NCBI GenBank assembly: GCA_004802705.1
Contig: SGPL01000085.1
Span: forward strand, 1 to 64,000
DNA from: Bondarzewia mesenterica
Lineage: Eukaryota; Basidiomycota; Agaricomycetes; Russulales; Bondarzewiaceae
Direction of reading: 5' to 3'
Length of the DNA: 64,000 nt
Of this stretch, positions 22,959-35,455 are shown piece after piece. Both the position numbers and the translations under genes were made by a program. Under the pieces are notes generated by a model. It had not been told where the DNA came from and did no database searches. It saw only the letters and a program-made list of their open reading frames with translations. Each line of letters starts with the position of its first letter. The stretch's first letter is position 1.

Positions 22959-25900
22959 ATGTCCCCGCCCGTCCTCAACCAGGACATCTTCTACATCGTC
23001 GCCTGCGAGCTCAGCCGCGATGACTGCCCGGCGCCCCTTGTCGCCCTTTCCATGCTGTCGCACGCCTTTCGCGCCATGGTGCTCCCGCTGCTATTTGCGT
23101 GCGTCCGGTGGCCTCATAGGCATAAAGTTGATGACCTCAATGGCATACAATTATTTCCACGCATTTTGTGGAAGTATATCAGGTGTGTTGGACCGTTCTT
23201 GTGGAAGCCTGGATTCTCTCCGCGCTCGGTCTGGAGGAATTCTTCTTTTCCTATACGCGCTTTGTCCGCACTATCCGCTTCTACATCCCTGGATGGAGAT
23301 ACTCTCATACGACAATGAGACTATTCGTATACGGCTAGATTTCGCACCTTATCACCGCGGACAAAAGCATGACTTGCAGCTTTTGACATTCCCCCAAATA
23401 TTTCTCGAGCAGCGTGAATGAATCTGCTTCCGAATATCTTTGCAAATATCTGGTCGACACCGGGTATCGGCAAAGGTGTTCGAAGCTGAGACCCGGAAGT
23501 TCTCCAGCACGGGTCACAAGACTTGGGCGTGTTCACAGATGACGCCTTTCGGCTGTCTTAAACAACAAATACAACGAGAATTGTCGGCGAGCGCTACCAT
23601 CAACTGGGTGTGGGCTGTCTGTTGAATTTGAAGTGGTAATCCGTGCTCGCCAACAGCACCCGAGCAGGCAAAGAAATGTCGCCCTCTGCGTCAACTTCGA
23701 GTCTGTCCGTTTCATCGGCCGTATCTCCATCCCGTCGGTGAACGTCAAGAATGAATTAAGTGGGCCCCATTTTGTGCGTTTATTTCCATTTTCGTCGGAA
23801 TTCCACTGTCTATTCCTGTCCCGTTCATCCGCAGTGGAATTTGTATCATCGGGGGCGATTGCTCATGGCCTCGCTGGGTCAGTCATCCGCCAATATCAGG
23901 CGACCTGAATTTCTATAGATGCCTTTGTTACAGGGTGCCTAGTGGAAATTGCCTTGCTTCGATCTGACGTGATAAAATTGATCCCGCGTCAATTACTTCG
24001 TGTTGCCTCGACGAAGCTACATCTGATCAACTGAACACACCCGCGTTCCCGTCCCTGGACGATTTTCAGTCCTGCGAACGTGTTCAAGTTTTTCTTCGCA
24101 GGCGGTTTTAGGTGTCCCATGCACCACGGTGCACAATGCTTTCACCTATCATCCAGTCATTGCATGCGGCGTGATTCTAGACCCTTCTTTGTTTTCTCTG
24201 AATTCGGAAGGATCGCGCGAGATGCGAGTTCTGCAGTTGTCTGTTCGTGTCCCGTATCCCGCAGTGAACCCCTTCTATTCATTTGCGTTCTACATCATCT
24301 TCAATCCGCTTGCCGTATGACTCGGATATCTGAAAGTTCCGAAGTTCCTATTCCTCTCGAGACCGAGCGCGTACAGTCCCTTCGCGGGCCCTTTTCTCCC
24401 GACCCGCGATCTCAGGTTTTGACCTTGTACCAACAGACACTTCCGGCTCGAATGGCCGCACGAATGGCTCGATCCGCTCCCGCCCAAATGGGTTGACTAC
24501 GGCACGAACGCGTACTGCGCGCACTACGTTCCGCGACACATCGACCAGCTAGTCTCTGCACTTCCACACATGTCACTCACGCATTTCACGCTCAATTTTC
24601 CTTTTGCGCCACCTCTTCCGCTCCTCTCTGCGCTCTTCCTCTCCCCAACACTTCACACGCTCGTCTTCGAAGACACACCCCTCGACTGCACCATGCCCGC
24701 ACATACGCGTGGTGGCCTGCGCAGCCTCACGCTTGTCGCGGTGGGTGAAGCCCTACGCGTCGGGGATGGCAAGCTCGACGCGCGGATCGCGGACGCCATG
24801 TACTGGGTGCGTGGCTGGAAGCGGTGTTACCGCCCGCATCACATCCTGTTTGAGGCCCGTGCAGCCGCCGCGCTACTCGTTCCCCACGCCCCACGCCTCC
24901 GCATGCTGCAGCTTTCGGGCGACCTGTGCGCCATCGCGCGCCTCGCCGCATGCTACTGGCCTGAACTCCGTGAGCTCATACTTACCGGCCACGTACCTGA
25001 GGACGATGGTACCCCGTTCGCGGCCGTGCTCGCGCGCATGCCTGTCGTAGAGGACGTTCGCCTGTTACTGTCCAAAACGCAAGATCGACTGCTCCGCATC
25101 TTCTCCACCACTTCCACCCTCTCCGTCGCGACATCATTCACGAGCGCGGATCCGCCTTATCAATATGGATATCGCTTCCCGTACCCGTACCCGTACCCGT
25201 ACCCACACACATACACATCTTCCTTCTCGCCATTTGCGCCAATCGTGGGCGACTACGCACTACCCAAGACACTGACGCACTTGGCAGTGTCAACCGCGTG
25301 CGACCTGACGGACGTCCTGCCCGCCGCGGCGGCACAGGCTCGGCACCTGCGCGCTCTCGCCGTCGTATCAATTATCGACTTTCCGCGCGTACCCATCGCA
25401 CTCGCGCTCGGAGAGGCCATGCGTCTCGTCCAGGACGTCTCGGGTCGGGGCCGGGGTCGGAGCCGGGGCAGCGTGGACGGTGGTGGAGGGATCAGGCATT
25501 TGAGATTGATGATCGAGGACAAGCTGAGTCCCGAGTTTTGTGCATTCATCGCGCAGAGGATGCCCGAGCTGGAGGTACTCGAGTTGGAGTTATGTGGGTA
25601 TCATGATGGGAAGACAATTTTTGAGTGGGTGAGTGATCTTTCTTCTTCTTTCTTCTTCTTTCCCTATTCTTTGCCTCTCTTCGTTCTTAGTTTTGTTGAA
25701 CATTGGTGCGGATGATAGCTGACACGTGGCGCCCACGTACGCATTTTTCGTTGTAGAACGAGTTTGCGGACGCGCTGGAACCGTTACGGCACCTGGCGGC
25801 ATTGCGCATTTGCATCCCGTTCCCAGAGTATGATGATGTGCCGCTCGACGGCTGCGTAGGGCAAGAAATCACGCGGGGACCATGGTGGACGGTACGAAAG

Positions 25901-26149
25901 GACTGTGCGCAGTACCTTGCGGGCCGGCTGGACAGCCTGCGGAGGGTCGGGCTCGAATTTCGCGAGCGGACGGGGACGCATAAGTATCAGGACTCGTGGT
26001 TGGAGTTTGAGGTCCGAAGAGAGGCAGACGTAGAGGACAGCATGGTGTGGGAAAGGGAATGGGTGAAAGAGGGGAACGGGGTGAAGTTGATCCCTCTGCC
26101 GCTTTCGTGGTATGTGTTCCCGAACGTTTGGGAAACGACCTGGAGGTGA
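22959..26149 (+). CDS. F-box-like protein with leucine-rich C-terminal half
   Basis: The N-terminal exon has an F-box-like motif: MSPPVLNQDIFYIVACELSR with LSMLSHAFRAMVLPLLFACV, the layout seen in Agaricomycete F-box proteins that recruit substrates to SCF ubiquitin ligases. The C-terminal half is one long exon (about 24445-25628) starting in frame with LEWPHEWLDPLPPKWVDYGT and continuing MSLTHFTLNFPFAPPLPLLS, with LRR-like blocks (LRMLQLSGDL, LRELILTGHV, LTHLAVSTACDL, LEVLELELCGY). An intron of about 128 nt (25629-25756) leads to the last exon, ending VFPNVWETTWR. A tandem CCGTAC tract codes for a PYPYPYPYPHTY run. The middle (23180-24440) could not be spliced with confidence, and two adjacent genes are possible. 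Confidence 0.55.
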
Positions 26150-27352
26150 GCGTGGGGTGATGGGTACCGGGAGGGGGAAGAGAGGCCGTAAAAACGTGTC
26201 CTTTTTATGGGACATTTGGATTTGCTCTCAAGGTCTGGACATTGTCTCTGCGTCGTGGTCCTGGGCATGCAAGTTGGGGATTATGCGAAAATCTCGCAAT
26301 CTTTCCGATCTTTCTTCTTTTCCCCTCTTATCCGCGGTATTGGGTGAGTGCTTGTATCGTATGTAGTTGTAAATTGTTACGCGATGCGACGATGGATTTG
26401 GACTCGCGGTCTCTCGGTTTTTGTCGCGGTGTGCATGTTGTGTATCTGCGATCTGCGCAGGTGCGTGTGTTTTTGGCTTAGGTGTTTTGTGGCGTGTTCT
26501 AGTGCTCCATACACGTTGATACGTCGTTCAGAAGTTGTTGGGCGATTATCATTCGTGGCGTTAGTGATTCCTCTTAGGGGGAGGGGAGATGAAGGCATGC
26601 ATGGTACTAGTACTTGTACATTCATCTGACTGAATGCACCCGAATCGAACTCATGATGTCGCATACTTCGAGGCGAGCAGGTTAGGCGCACTGTAAAATA
26701 GGACATCGAGTCTGCTTCGAATTCGAGTCCGGTATCTGATCTGGACCTCTCGGCCGTGACACTCGGCCCCGAGCCTAGTTACCGACTCTCATAGGCATTC
26801 AATCTGTGGAATCATAACGCATGCATTTAGATACCTAAAATTGAAGTTCAAAGATTCTAGGTGAACAGCTTGAGAAATAGAAGAAGAAACAGGAAGGGGG
26901 AGTTAAAGGGCTTGAGCTTGAGCTTCTCACACACTGGTCTGAGTCCTCAAACTCCCAGGCAGCAACTCGGAGTTGTTAATCCGAGATGTATCTTAGAAGT
27001 TTAAAGTGCTGCATCTCCGCTGCCAGATTCAGAACCTCTGGCTTTGTGTTTTTAGAGGTCCGCGACCCATACTGTACACCGAGGACACTGTCGCTCAAGA
27101 ATTATACGCTATCGTTGAATATCACAAGATAATTGGATTTGATTTTGTAGAATGGTATAGAAGCTAGCAGAGAATGAAGCATCGTGTTCGGCCCACGTAG
27201 TTGCATAATACCAAATTGAAAAGATTCCTTTAACCATCCGAAAGTGAGTCGTTAACTGCAGCTCAAGTTGAGTTGACCATCAGTATATCAATTTTTTTTC
27301 CAATAGGAAAGAAAGAGACATACCCGCATGATTGGTCCTCAGTGGAGCCAGG
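26150..27352. other. intergenic, no gene supported
   Basis: 3' flank of the F-box gene (GT-rich) followed by about 700 bp with no coding signal. Nothing recognisable on either strand. Confidence 0.5.
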
Positions 27353-28148
27353 TCAGAGACCAAGGACAAGGATGAGGGGATTAAGAGCGAGGCTGAGAAT
27401 GACGCCGGAAAGCCCGCCGAGCAAGGTGTTCAAAGTGGCGCCGACGACGAGCACCACCTCAGCCACAACGAGGAGCAGCCCGGAGAGAACGGAGCTGTGC
27501 CGAGAAAGCGGTGATAAGTCCCTTTTGTCAAGGTCAGATGGCGTGCAGCCAACTCAAGTACTCACCCGAGCGGGCTGATGGCAGAGGTGAGCGCGAGCGC
27601 GCTAACGCCCGGAGTGTTCATGAGGGTTTGGGCCGGGCTAAGGGCAGTCTGAAGGAGAAGTAATAACAGTTGTCAGCGGTCACGATGCGCAGAGATAGAT
27701 GGACGATGGAAAGTAACCTTGAAGACGCTGCTGAGTGCAGAGGTAGCATCACTGGAGGTGATGTCCTGGGGCGGGAGGGCCTTTATCTCAGTCATCGCGT
27801 CCTGCACCTTGCTGGTCATCTGGGTGATTATGGGGTTCATCTTGGCGGTGGTCGCGCCGCTCGCGCCTAGGGAGCCTACGAGATTCAAATGCCAGTCAGT
27901 CCATGCCCCAGATACCGCGCGCTATTGAAATGAATGTGGAGAAGTAGCGGTGAAAAGAGAAATGCAAACGCACTCAGTTGCTCAGAGAGAGGTTGCAAAC
28001 CGGTATTCAAGTCCGCCAGGATCGAGGTGAGGCTCGTCGACTGGCGCTTGACTTCCGTGACTGCGCCAGGTTGCGGCATGGCAGACACAGAGACGACGGC
28101 GCCGAAGGCGAGGGTAGCGAAAGTAACGATCTTGCTGAAGGAGAACAT
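27353..28148 (-). CDS. small secreted hydrophobic protein, paralog A
   Basis: Four exons on the minus strand. The start MFSFSKIVTFATLAFGAVVS is a clear secretory signal (Lys then a hydrophobic core, cleavage likely after SVSA). A dibasic Kex2-type site follows (TEVKRQS), then a Leu/Ser/Thr-rich helical region (SILADLNTGLQPLSEQL; ITQMTSKVQDAMTEIKALP), and a strongly hydrophobic C-terminus (LLLVVAEVVLVVGATLNTLL then GGLSGVILSLALNPLILVLG). No cysteines are seen, so it is not a hydrophobin. Paralog B next door has the same exon pattern and near-identical start and end motifs. Function unknown. By shape it resembles non-hydrophobin fungal wall or matrix proteins such as Schizophyllum SC15, an inference from architecture only. 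Confidence 0.75.
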
Positions 28149-28250
28149 TGTTAAGCCTTTAGTCGAGTAAAGAGAGGTGAGCAAGCAAGAGAGAGCGAAG
28201 ACTGTAGATCCTGGGGATGAAGAAAAATTGAACGGCTCGCGTCATGCTAC

Positions 28251-28257
28251 TTATATG
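28251..28257 (-). promoter_or_regulatory. TATA-like box of paralog A
   Basis: CATATAAG on the minus strand about 105 bp upstream of the paralog A start. All four secreted paralogs have a similar element at 100-125 bp. Confidence 0.4.
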
Positions 28258-28259
28258 CT

Positions 28260-30295
28260 AGAGCGGGTGTTTAACGTGAGTCGATCAGCCTCGGAGAGGT
28301 AAACGAGTTTACGGCATAAACGATGCTAGATGGCGCGATTTCGCGAACCAAACTAGTCGTACACCGTTGAATTCCTGTAACATTTGTTAGAAAATTCAAA
28401 TACGTCAGGACATGAAAAATGCATACGTTCTTCTTCATACGTTCTTCTTCGTTCGCTCCACAGCATGGGACACCTTCAGGCTGAGTGCGCATCAGGGCAG
28501 CGAAGCTGCCTCGAGGACCTCCCAGCAGGTACCTCTGTCGTCCAATCAAGATTAATTTCCCAGCTTCTGTGCTGGTCCTCGAGATGTTTATGGTTTGCGC
28601 GTCAACGAAGTCAATTGGGTCAAAATAATCTAGGTATGCTCTTGGGATCTAGGTGCCCCCTTTCGCTGAAATGGCTTCCACATGGATATAGTGCGGGAGA
28701 CTTACAGTGAAAATTCACACCCAGTGAACAACGACACAATGCCTTCTACTCCGAGGAGCCTTGGACTACGATCTCAGACGCCGGTGAAAAAAAAATCGGA
28801 TTCCATGATGCGGGCTACGCCGGCCGGCCTTCTCCATTTTCTCCGAAAGTCCGAGTTTTGTTATTCTTGACGCACGGTGCATAGCCCATCGAAACGACAA
28901 AACAAATTGAAATGTCTATAGGAGTAGCGGCACATCACCTAGTAGCACCTAGTGGTTCCAAGTGAGAGAATTGATGCGTTGATATTAATTGAGAAGAGGG
29001 TACTGGTAACCCACAGGCTGCTGATCGGAAGGAAGTGCTCGGTCAAGCTCGCGGGACCGGGAACTCTTCTGGGACGTTTCAGGGTCGGAGTCGGTGATGG
29101 CAGGAAAAGGAAAAGAGAATAAGACTGCTTGAAAGGAAGGCAATCTGATGAACGGCAAAGTTCTGTGAAGTGAGAGATGCATACCCTCAGTGTGAAGCAT
29201 GTGAATGGGCCATGCCTGCATCCGTACCAGCTACCGCATGGTTCAAAAAAAAAATTCAGAATCGCAGTTGGAATAGGATCACTTACATACACCATTTTCA
29301 TAAAAATGTGAAAAACTTCACACCAGTGAGGTGACCAGTGAATGAAGAGTCGGTGAGATACAAACCTTCAAGCTTCAAATCAGAAGCAGCCTCGATAATT
29401 AGATCTCCAATACCATGCCCGGATGATCACTATAACGCGCAACGTGCCAATCATAATCATAGAGAGGACTTACGTTGACTATGTAGTCCCCGCTAATTGC
29501 CACCGGTGCAGTGCGGCCGAAGCAGTGGCTGGACTTGCTTTCGAAACGTGTCACTCAGACAAGAGCATACTAAAGGGCGTGCTGGTAAGCTCCGAGAAAT
29601 TCGAATCCTTCTTCATTATCATGGCCATTTGTGCGACATTGCGTGACCGACGCAGATGTTGAAGCTATGAGACCCGGTCAGGCTGCGGCCGATTGTGAGC
29701 AAAAAAAAAAGCTGAGATTGAAGGAAACCCTTATGCTTGGTGGTGCTCGGCACACACAAGTAAACCTAAGGCAGATACATGTCCCCTTTACTCACCTCTG
29801 ACTTCCCAGGCTAATGCGAGGCCTAGAGTTAGTACACAGCTTCATGTTCCAACTTCGAGCACTACAGTGATGGGACTAGCATGCTGACCGCAACGTGGGT
29901 GAACAGCGTATCAGAGCAGCGCGGACAAATATGACTACTGCTGCACCTTCACATGCGCGCAGGAACATGTTGGAATATGCCTTTTCCCGCTTGCATTGAG
30001 ACTATACAAAAGACTGGCAGTGGCGAGAGCAAATACAAATGCGTGACTGTGTGACACCGAACGGCAGCCTTTAAGTTAAATTTAAGCATATTTTCAACCG
30101 AGGATACTATTATATTTCTGGTATAATCAAGCAAGTCGCAGGCTGTTCAGAAAATTTGAATGAGAGATGAACAATACTAGCCCATTGGCCCAGACGAAAA
30201 ATGAGCGTCGGTATATCGTCGGTGGGTAAGAAAAAAATAGAAAGAAAAATAGGAAAAACGCCTCGTGCGCCCTCTCGGTCTATATTGGTACCTGT
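28260..30295. other. intergenic between the two secreted paralogs
   Basis: No gene supported over about 2 kb. Short open stretches on both strands lack splice continuity and recognisable motifs. It contains several A-runs (for example 29246-29255 and 29701-29710). Confidence 0.45.
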
Positions 30296-31066
30296 TCAAA
30301 GACCGAGAGCATTGAGAAGGGGAGTGAGGTTAAGGTGGACAATCACGACGGCGAGCCCGCCAAGTAAAGTGTTCAAAGTGGCTTTGACGACGAGCACCAG
30401 CCCAGCCACGGTCTCGAGCAGGTTGGCGAGGACAGATCTGCATTGAATTTGGAAGAGTTTATCCTTCGCTTTACATCAACAGATGTGCAGCCAACTCGAG
30501 TACTCACGCAAGCGGGAGGAAGGAGTTGTGGTAAGTATCCTTGTCAACGCCGGGGATATTGTCAAACTTCTCGGCGGGGCCGAGGGCGGTCTAAAGACAG
30601 AAATGTCAGCCGCTATGAAGCCGATAAAAATTGCTTCAGAAGATATACCTTGAAGACGTTTGCGATGCTCGTGGAAGCGTCAGACGTGGAGACACCGTCC
30701 TGGAGCGGCAATGCTTGGATTTGAGTGACTGCACTCTGTACCATGTTCGTCATATCGCTGACGATGGGCGTGATTGTCTCGGAGGTCGCGGTGTTTGCGT
30801 CAAGGGCATCTACAAAAAACGATGTCACATCAGTCATTCCAGTATTGAGAATGAAAAGGGACAGATAGAGACAAGTAAAAATCAAACGTACTGAGCTTGT
30901 CAGCATGAGGCTGTAATCCCGTCGTCAGGTCTGCCAAAATAGTGTCGATGCTGATCGACTGACGCTTGGCCTCCTCAATGGAGGCGGGGTGCGGCATGGC
31001 GGACACGGAGGCAATAGCTCCGAACGCGAGCGTAGCGAAAGTGACGATCTTGGTGAAGGAGAACAT
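30296..31066 (-). CDS. small secreted hydrophobic protein, paralog B
   Basis: Paralog of the gene at 27353-28148, in the same orientation and with the same four-exon plan. Signal peptide MFSFTKIVTFATLAFGAIAS, Kex2-type site (EEAKRQS), central helical part (TILADLTTGLQPHADKL; MTNMVQSAVTQIQALPLQD), a middle exon with NIPGVDKDTYHNSFLPLA, and a hydrophobic C-terminus ending GLVLVVKATLNTLLGGL then VVIVHLNLTPLLNALGL. No cysteines. The TLNTLLGGL block and the TALxPA exon start are shared with paralog A, so the pair arose by tandem duplication about 2 kb apart. Function unknown; secreted or wall-associated by inference. Confidence 0.75.
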
Positions 31067-31167
31067 AGTCGCAATAAAGACTTGCAAACGAGGGTGGGTC
31101 AAGGAGACAGGTAAGAGGCGATAGATCCTAGGGATGAAGGCTGAGTGGCTTGTGCTGACTCGACCTA

Positions 31168-31175
31168 CCTTTATA
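31168..31175 (-). promoter_or_regulatory. TATA-like box of paralog B
   Basis: TATAAAGG on the minus strand, about 105 bp upstream of the start codon at 31066, the same spacing as in paralog A. Confidence 0.4.
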
Positions 31176-31179
31176 CAAG

Positions 31180-33851
31180 TACTCAAGTAGCGATGGGATG
31201 AAGGATGCGTCCTTCCGTGGAACTCGTTCGGCTCTGGTGAGGTTGCGCGGCTTCAGTCGTTCACCGAATACAGGATGACGAAAATCTTCGCAATGCACGC
31301 TTCGAATCGGACAACCATGAACTCACTAGAACGGTGATTATCTTGAATCGAAACCGTCGTATGCGGAAGATGGCTTGCATCCTTCGCCGCTAAAGTGTTG
31401 ATTCAGCAGGATTGGAATTCTAATTCCGCCAAGAGGCGTTCCTAAGGCGCCAGAAAATTCTCGAATGTTCCACCTACTCTGGAAAACGGGAGTCGTCTGC
31501 ATGTAAACGTGCACCTTACTTTATAATGTTCGTCCTGAGGACACTTTGGTGGCACATACGATGCCAATTGGGTACAAAATGAGCGTATGTGTGGTGTTAT
31601 GTATCACTGCAACGCTCTTCCATCGTCCATGCATAGCTGTCATAGTCGTGTATCGCAAGTTCGGAACTTTTACAGGCCTCCGGAAACTGGAAGGATAAAG
31701 AATGGTCTTCCCTCAAGGAAGCCTTTCAGATTCTCCCCACAGAAACGTCAATACTCACATTCATAGCCCGACTTGTTTCCTTACTTGATTCCCTATGTTC
31801 GTCACTGCACATTGGCTGGAGAAGCATAGCCATGCGTCCCTAGAAGCAGCGGCGGTTGAGTGGCACGTCCACCATTGGTCCACAAGTGATCGATCGAACA
31901 GGATCAGAGAAAGGCTCCCACGAGGTCAAGCATACGGATCCATTCGCGAGTCCATTTCCTCTAAGAAAAAATGGGGTGGAAATGAAGATGACGTTTCAAA
32001 GATTAAACCATATGGCAGAAAGTACTGTAGTGCAGATGTTCAGAAAAAATGGGATCGGCAACTTTCAGTGACCGGGAGCGCTGCCGCATAGCTATTGCAG
32101 CCCCAAAAGTAGTACCGTACCACCTTGCAGAGTTCGTAACGTGCTCGAACGCACTTTTCAAGACCCAAAATGCTAACGACAGATTAAGAGTGTTCACTGT
32201 ATCGAAAAAAAGAAAAACATCATACCAAACATCTTCACGAGAAGTCCGTGAGAAGGGATGTATGATTGGATCCACGAGCTATGATATCCCAGCTAGCTAT
32301 CAGGCCGAATCAACTTCGAGAATTTAACGTGAGCGTGTTTGTGCCAGGAAAGGAAAGAAAGCCACCGATGGAGCCTACTTACAGTTTGAAAAGCACAGTT
32401 TTGTTGGGACATTCCTCAGCAGACTTTACGCTGCCCGATCCGCATTTCCTCGTGCGGGGCCTTTGCACGGATGAAGAGCAGATGTGCCGAAGAGTTACGA
32501 TATGACCTCCTGTGTCAATCCTCCCATACTGGACAAAGCGACTCACATTCAGCTCAATTGCATGTTGTTTGTCTTCGTGTTGGGCCTGAGAATCAAAGCC
32601 CATGCTAACAACGAAAGTGAAAGTGCCTAGAGAAGCAAGACATCGGAACGGAATGGATGCAATGCCAATACGTGCAATCGGGACGTCAAAGAAAAGACGA
32701 GTCGACTGTAGTGTGATGGTTATTGCTCATACTAGGACAGAAACATCCAACCTGAACACTTACGATAACTTCTGAATTCCTCCCTCAATAACGATGCTTC
32801 TCTCACCAGGCTCGAATGTCCCACCGTACCAATTCCTATGCGCAGCGGCTACATCTTCGTTACAGCTTTTCCTTCGAAGACCGAAAGATCTGATCAGTTG
32901 ACCAATCATGCAGCTCCAAGACCTCTACAAGTAGTCCGGAGTAGCTAAAATCGTGACTTTCGATAGTACCCAGAAAGGTGATCATTTTCACGTCGTTCCA
33001 CGGCAGATGGCCTTCAAACCAGTCAGGAAGCCAACTCGTGGAGAATCATGCTCTGAAAGGATAGTCAGCACAAACAGCCACAAGGTATGCATACCACATA
33101 ATTCCCACATCTCGACTTTACAACGTTATCCACACCTAGGGCCTGAAAAAAAAAGTTAGTTGCTCCGACATGTTGGAAAAAAATAAAAGCTTTCACACTG
33201 AACATGAAAATGGACCCAGTCCAGCAGGATAGTATTTTGAGAGTCCCCGAATTCCCATAACTCCGAATCAGAGTCTCCATCAGTCTCCATCGTCCAGTTC
33301 CGGATCCGTGTCGAAATCAAATCTCAAGACAAACGGAGATGGGGCTTCCACATCAGAGGGTTGGCGAATCGAAAACATGTCGCTGAATCTAACGTATGTA
33401 GGATCCGGATTCCGCGCACCGTCGCTAACGATTTCAGAGCCTTCAACCTCTCCCTTTTCTTTAGGTCGCAAGAGTGGCAGCTACCAAGGTGAGACCAGTG
33501 CCAGCGGGATATATATGGCCCGACCAGTATTGCCGGTGCCACTTTCGCGAAAATATGTGGCACGTGCTCGGAGTGCGCGTCGCGTCACTTCAAGTTCGAC
33601 CTTCCTCGACTTCAAGTGGGCTCAAGCTCAAGCCTCACTTGAGATTATGTTCAATTAGTGATTGGCCTTTCCTTCCCTTGCTTTAAATTGCTGTCGAAGA
33701 GAACCCAGTTTCGGCTATCAGCCTTTTTTAGTACCGACAGGGCGGACCAAGACTTTGTAAGTTTGTCCAATTGCTTTTTGTCCGTCTTTGAGACTAAGGA
33801 CAAAGCAAAGCAGTTGTTTTTCCTTATATCTTGCCATATGTGCTCTCAATA
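31180..33851. other. unresolved region with minus-strand coding-like blocks
   Basis: 31180-31850 shows nothing beyond promoter-like DNA. On the minus strand, blocks at about 33032-32870 (DWFEGHLPWNDVKMITFLGT), 32850-32770 (NWYGGTFEPGERSIVIEGG), 32720-32385 (SMGFDSQAQHEDKQHAIELN) and 32275-32005 (DVWYDVFLFFDTVNTLNLSL) read like exons of one protein. I do not recognise it and the junctions do not close. 33300-33650 has overlapping open frames on both strands, neither convincing. Confidence 0.25.
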
Positions 33852-35455
33852 ATGGAACCTGACCAGATTATGGACTATCCAGTTTCTCCAGACAAGGCTT
33901 CCTCTTTCTCTCAACTTAGCACCTCTCCATGGATTGCCAGAGCGCATGCAGATGGACATGCAGGACCGGATAGAGATGTCGTTCAGTGGCAAAGCACTCA
34001 ATCGCCTTGCACTGGCCTCAGAAAGCTCATGACAGAAGCTTCGAAACCGATACCACGCCGTAAGTGGAGAGTAATTTCTTCTCAATTGCTGTCTGACGTT
34101 TGATGACAGAATGTGAGACGGTCAGGCCCGACTCATTCGATCCTTATTTCGAGGCGCTCCCCCTTGTTCCATCTACTTCCATGACGAGTTCTTCTGCATC
34201 CACATCGCGCTTAGTTGGTCCACCACTCAGTGGTCGACGGCCTCGTTCCCTCCGTGCATACCCGCGCCCACTTACCCCCAGCAGCTCGATGGCATCGGTT
34301 CGGGGAGACCCCACCATGTTCTTTGGGCTTTTGAAGGATGTGTCTGAACAGGTGAACAAAAATACGCGAGAGAAGCAGCAGTTCATGGAGCGAGCGCGAG
34401 AGAAAGAGAGGGAGAAGGCTCGCAAAGCGGCATTGCTGATGCGTAAGAGCAAGGATATTCACAGCGTACGTGGGGGCCGTGGGGTCTCGAGGACGCGTAG
34501 AAGCACGTCGCAAGCCATTCAGGGAATTTCAGAGAAATCCACGTCGATCACGCGTAACAATTCTGAGCCACTCCACCAATATTTGGACGGGAGGGTACCG
34601 GCTTCTCGTCATCACAGCTCTCAAAGCTCAGGAAAGACCTCTGCCGAGATGGATGCCGATGATGATTTGTATATGGACGGCAGCTTTCCCATGCCGTCAG
34701 TCTCCAATAGTATGGAGGGGGAGTTAGATATCCTACCGAATCCACCAAATACGGTCAATTCACCTCTCTCTGCGACCTCAATAGCGTTAACGCAATCAAC
34801 CTCGACATCCAGCTCTTTTACTAGCCATCAACAAACCCAGTCTCCGGAGCTTCAGCGACGCTCCTTCGGTCACACTTCCAACCATGGAACGTTGCTTTAT
34901 CGAGCCACCAGTGCACCTCAAGCCGAATCGACGCTATCTTCTGCATCGATACCCTCCGTGGTCCGCATAGATACAGACTCTTCTAAGGCCGCCCGGTCTT
35001 TCACGACCACAAACCCGAATCCCCGCCCGCCGCGCGCACCTCCAACTTGTTCCGCTCTAATCATGAGTACTGCACGCCCAAATCTTACCCCTCCTGCTCC
35101 TCGTCCCTCTCAACGTCCACCGGCTCTGGGCATGCGCCGCACGCACGTATCGAGACACGGCCTCACTCCCTCCCAAAGTCTCCCAACCAAGCAACGTCCC
35201 TTCCGACCACCACTTGCCCACCCTCACCCAACTGCTGCACCCCCAGCTCCCGTCCCTGCACCCAAGCCCTCAACCTCGTCTCGCTCATATCCACCCCCAC
35301 CAAACCTGCCCACACCGAACCCATCTCTATCCGGTCTTGCTCCTCGTCCCCGCTCCCCCTCTCCTCCAGCCCCCGCCGACCCAGATACCAGTTACGGCGA
35401 CATCTCAATTGATGCCGATCTGCTTGAGGTCGAGTTGGCAAAGTACGACGACTAA
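33852..35455 (+). CDS. intrinsically disordered protein, unknown function
   Basis: Two exons. Exon 1 starts MEPDQIMDYPVSPDKASSFS and ends KPIPRR. A 50-nt intron (GTAAGTGG..GATGACAG) joins in phase to QCETVRPDSFDPYFEALPLV. After a Ser/Thr-rich stretch there is one likely structured segment, FFGLLKDVSEQVNKNTREKQ followed by a charged coiled-coil-like run rich in Arg/Glu/Lys. The remaining 300 or so residues are Ser/Pro/Thr-rich with runs such as APPAPVPAPKPSTSSRSYPP. It ends in an acidic helix (DADLLEVELAKYDD). No catalytic domain. A scaffold or regulatory role is possible but not shown. Confidence 0.65.

Noticed and set aside
26637..26710. GAGTTCGATTCGGGTGCA on the minus strand, resembling a tRNA T arm
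   Set aside because: No matching A box, anticodon arm or acceptor stem at the right distances.
28939..29301. 120-codon minus-strand open stretch between secreted paralogs, checked as a possible fifth paralog
   Set aside because: No signal-peptide motif, no TLNTLLGGL-like end and no intron pattern shared with the family.
27353..31066. Hydrophobin identity for the small secreted proteins
   Set aside because: Paralogs A and B show no cysteines, and none of the four has the eight-Cys spacing of hydrophobins.
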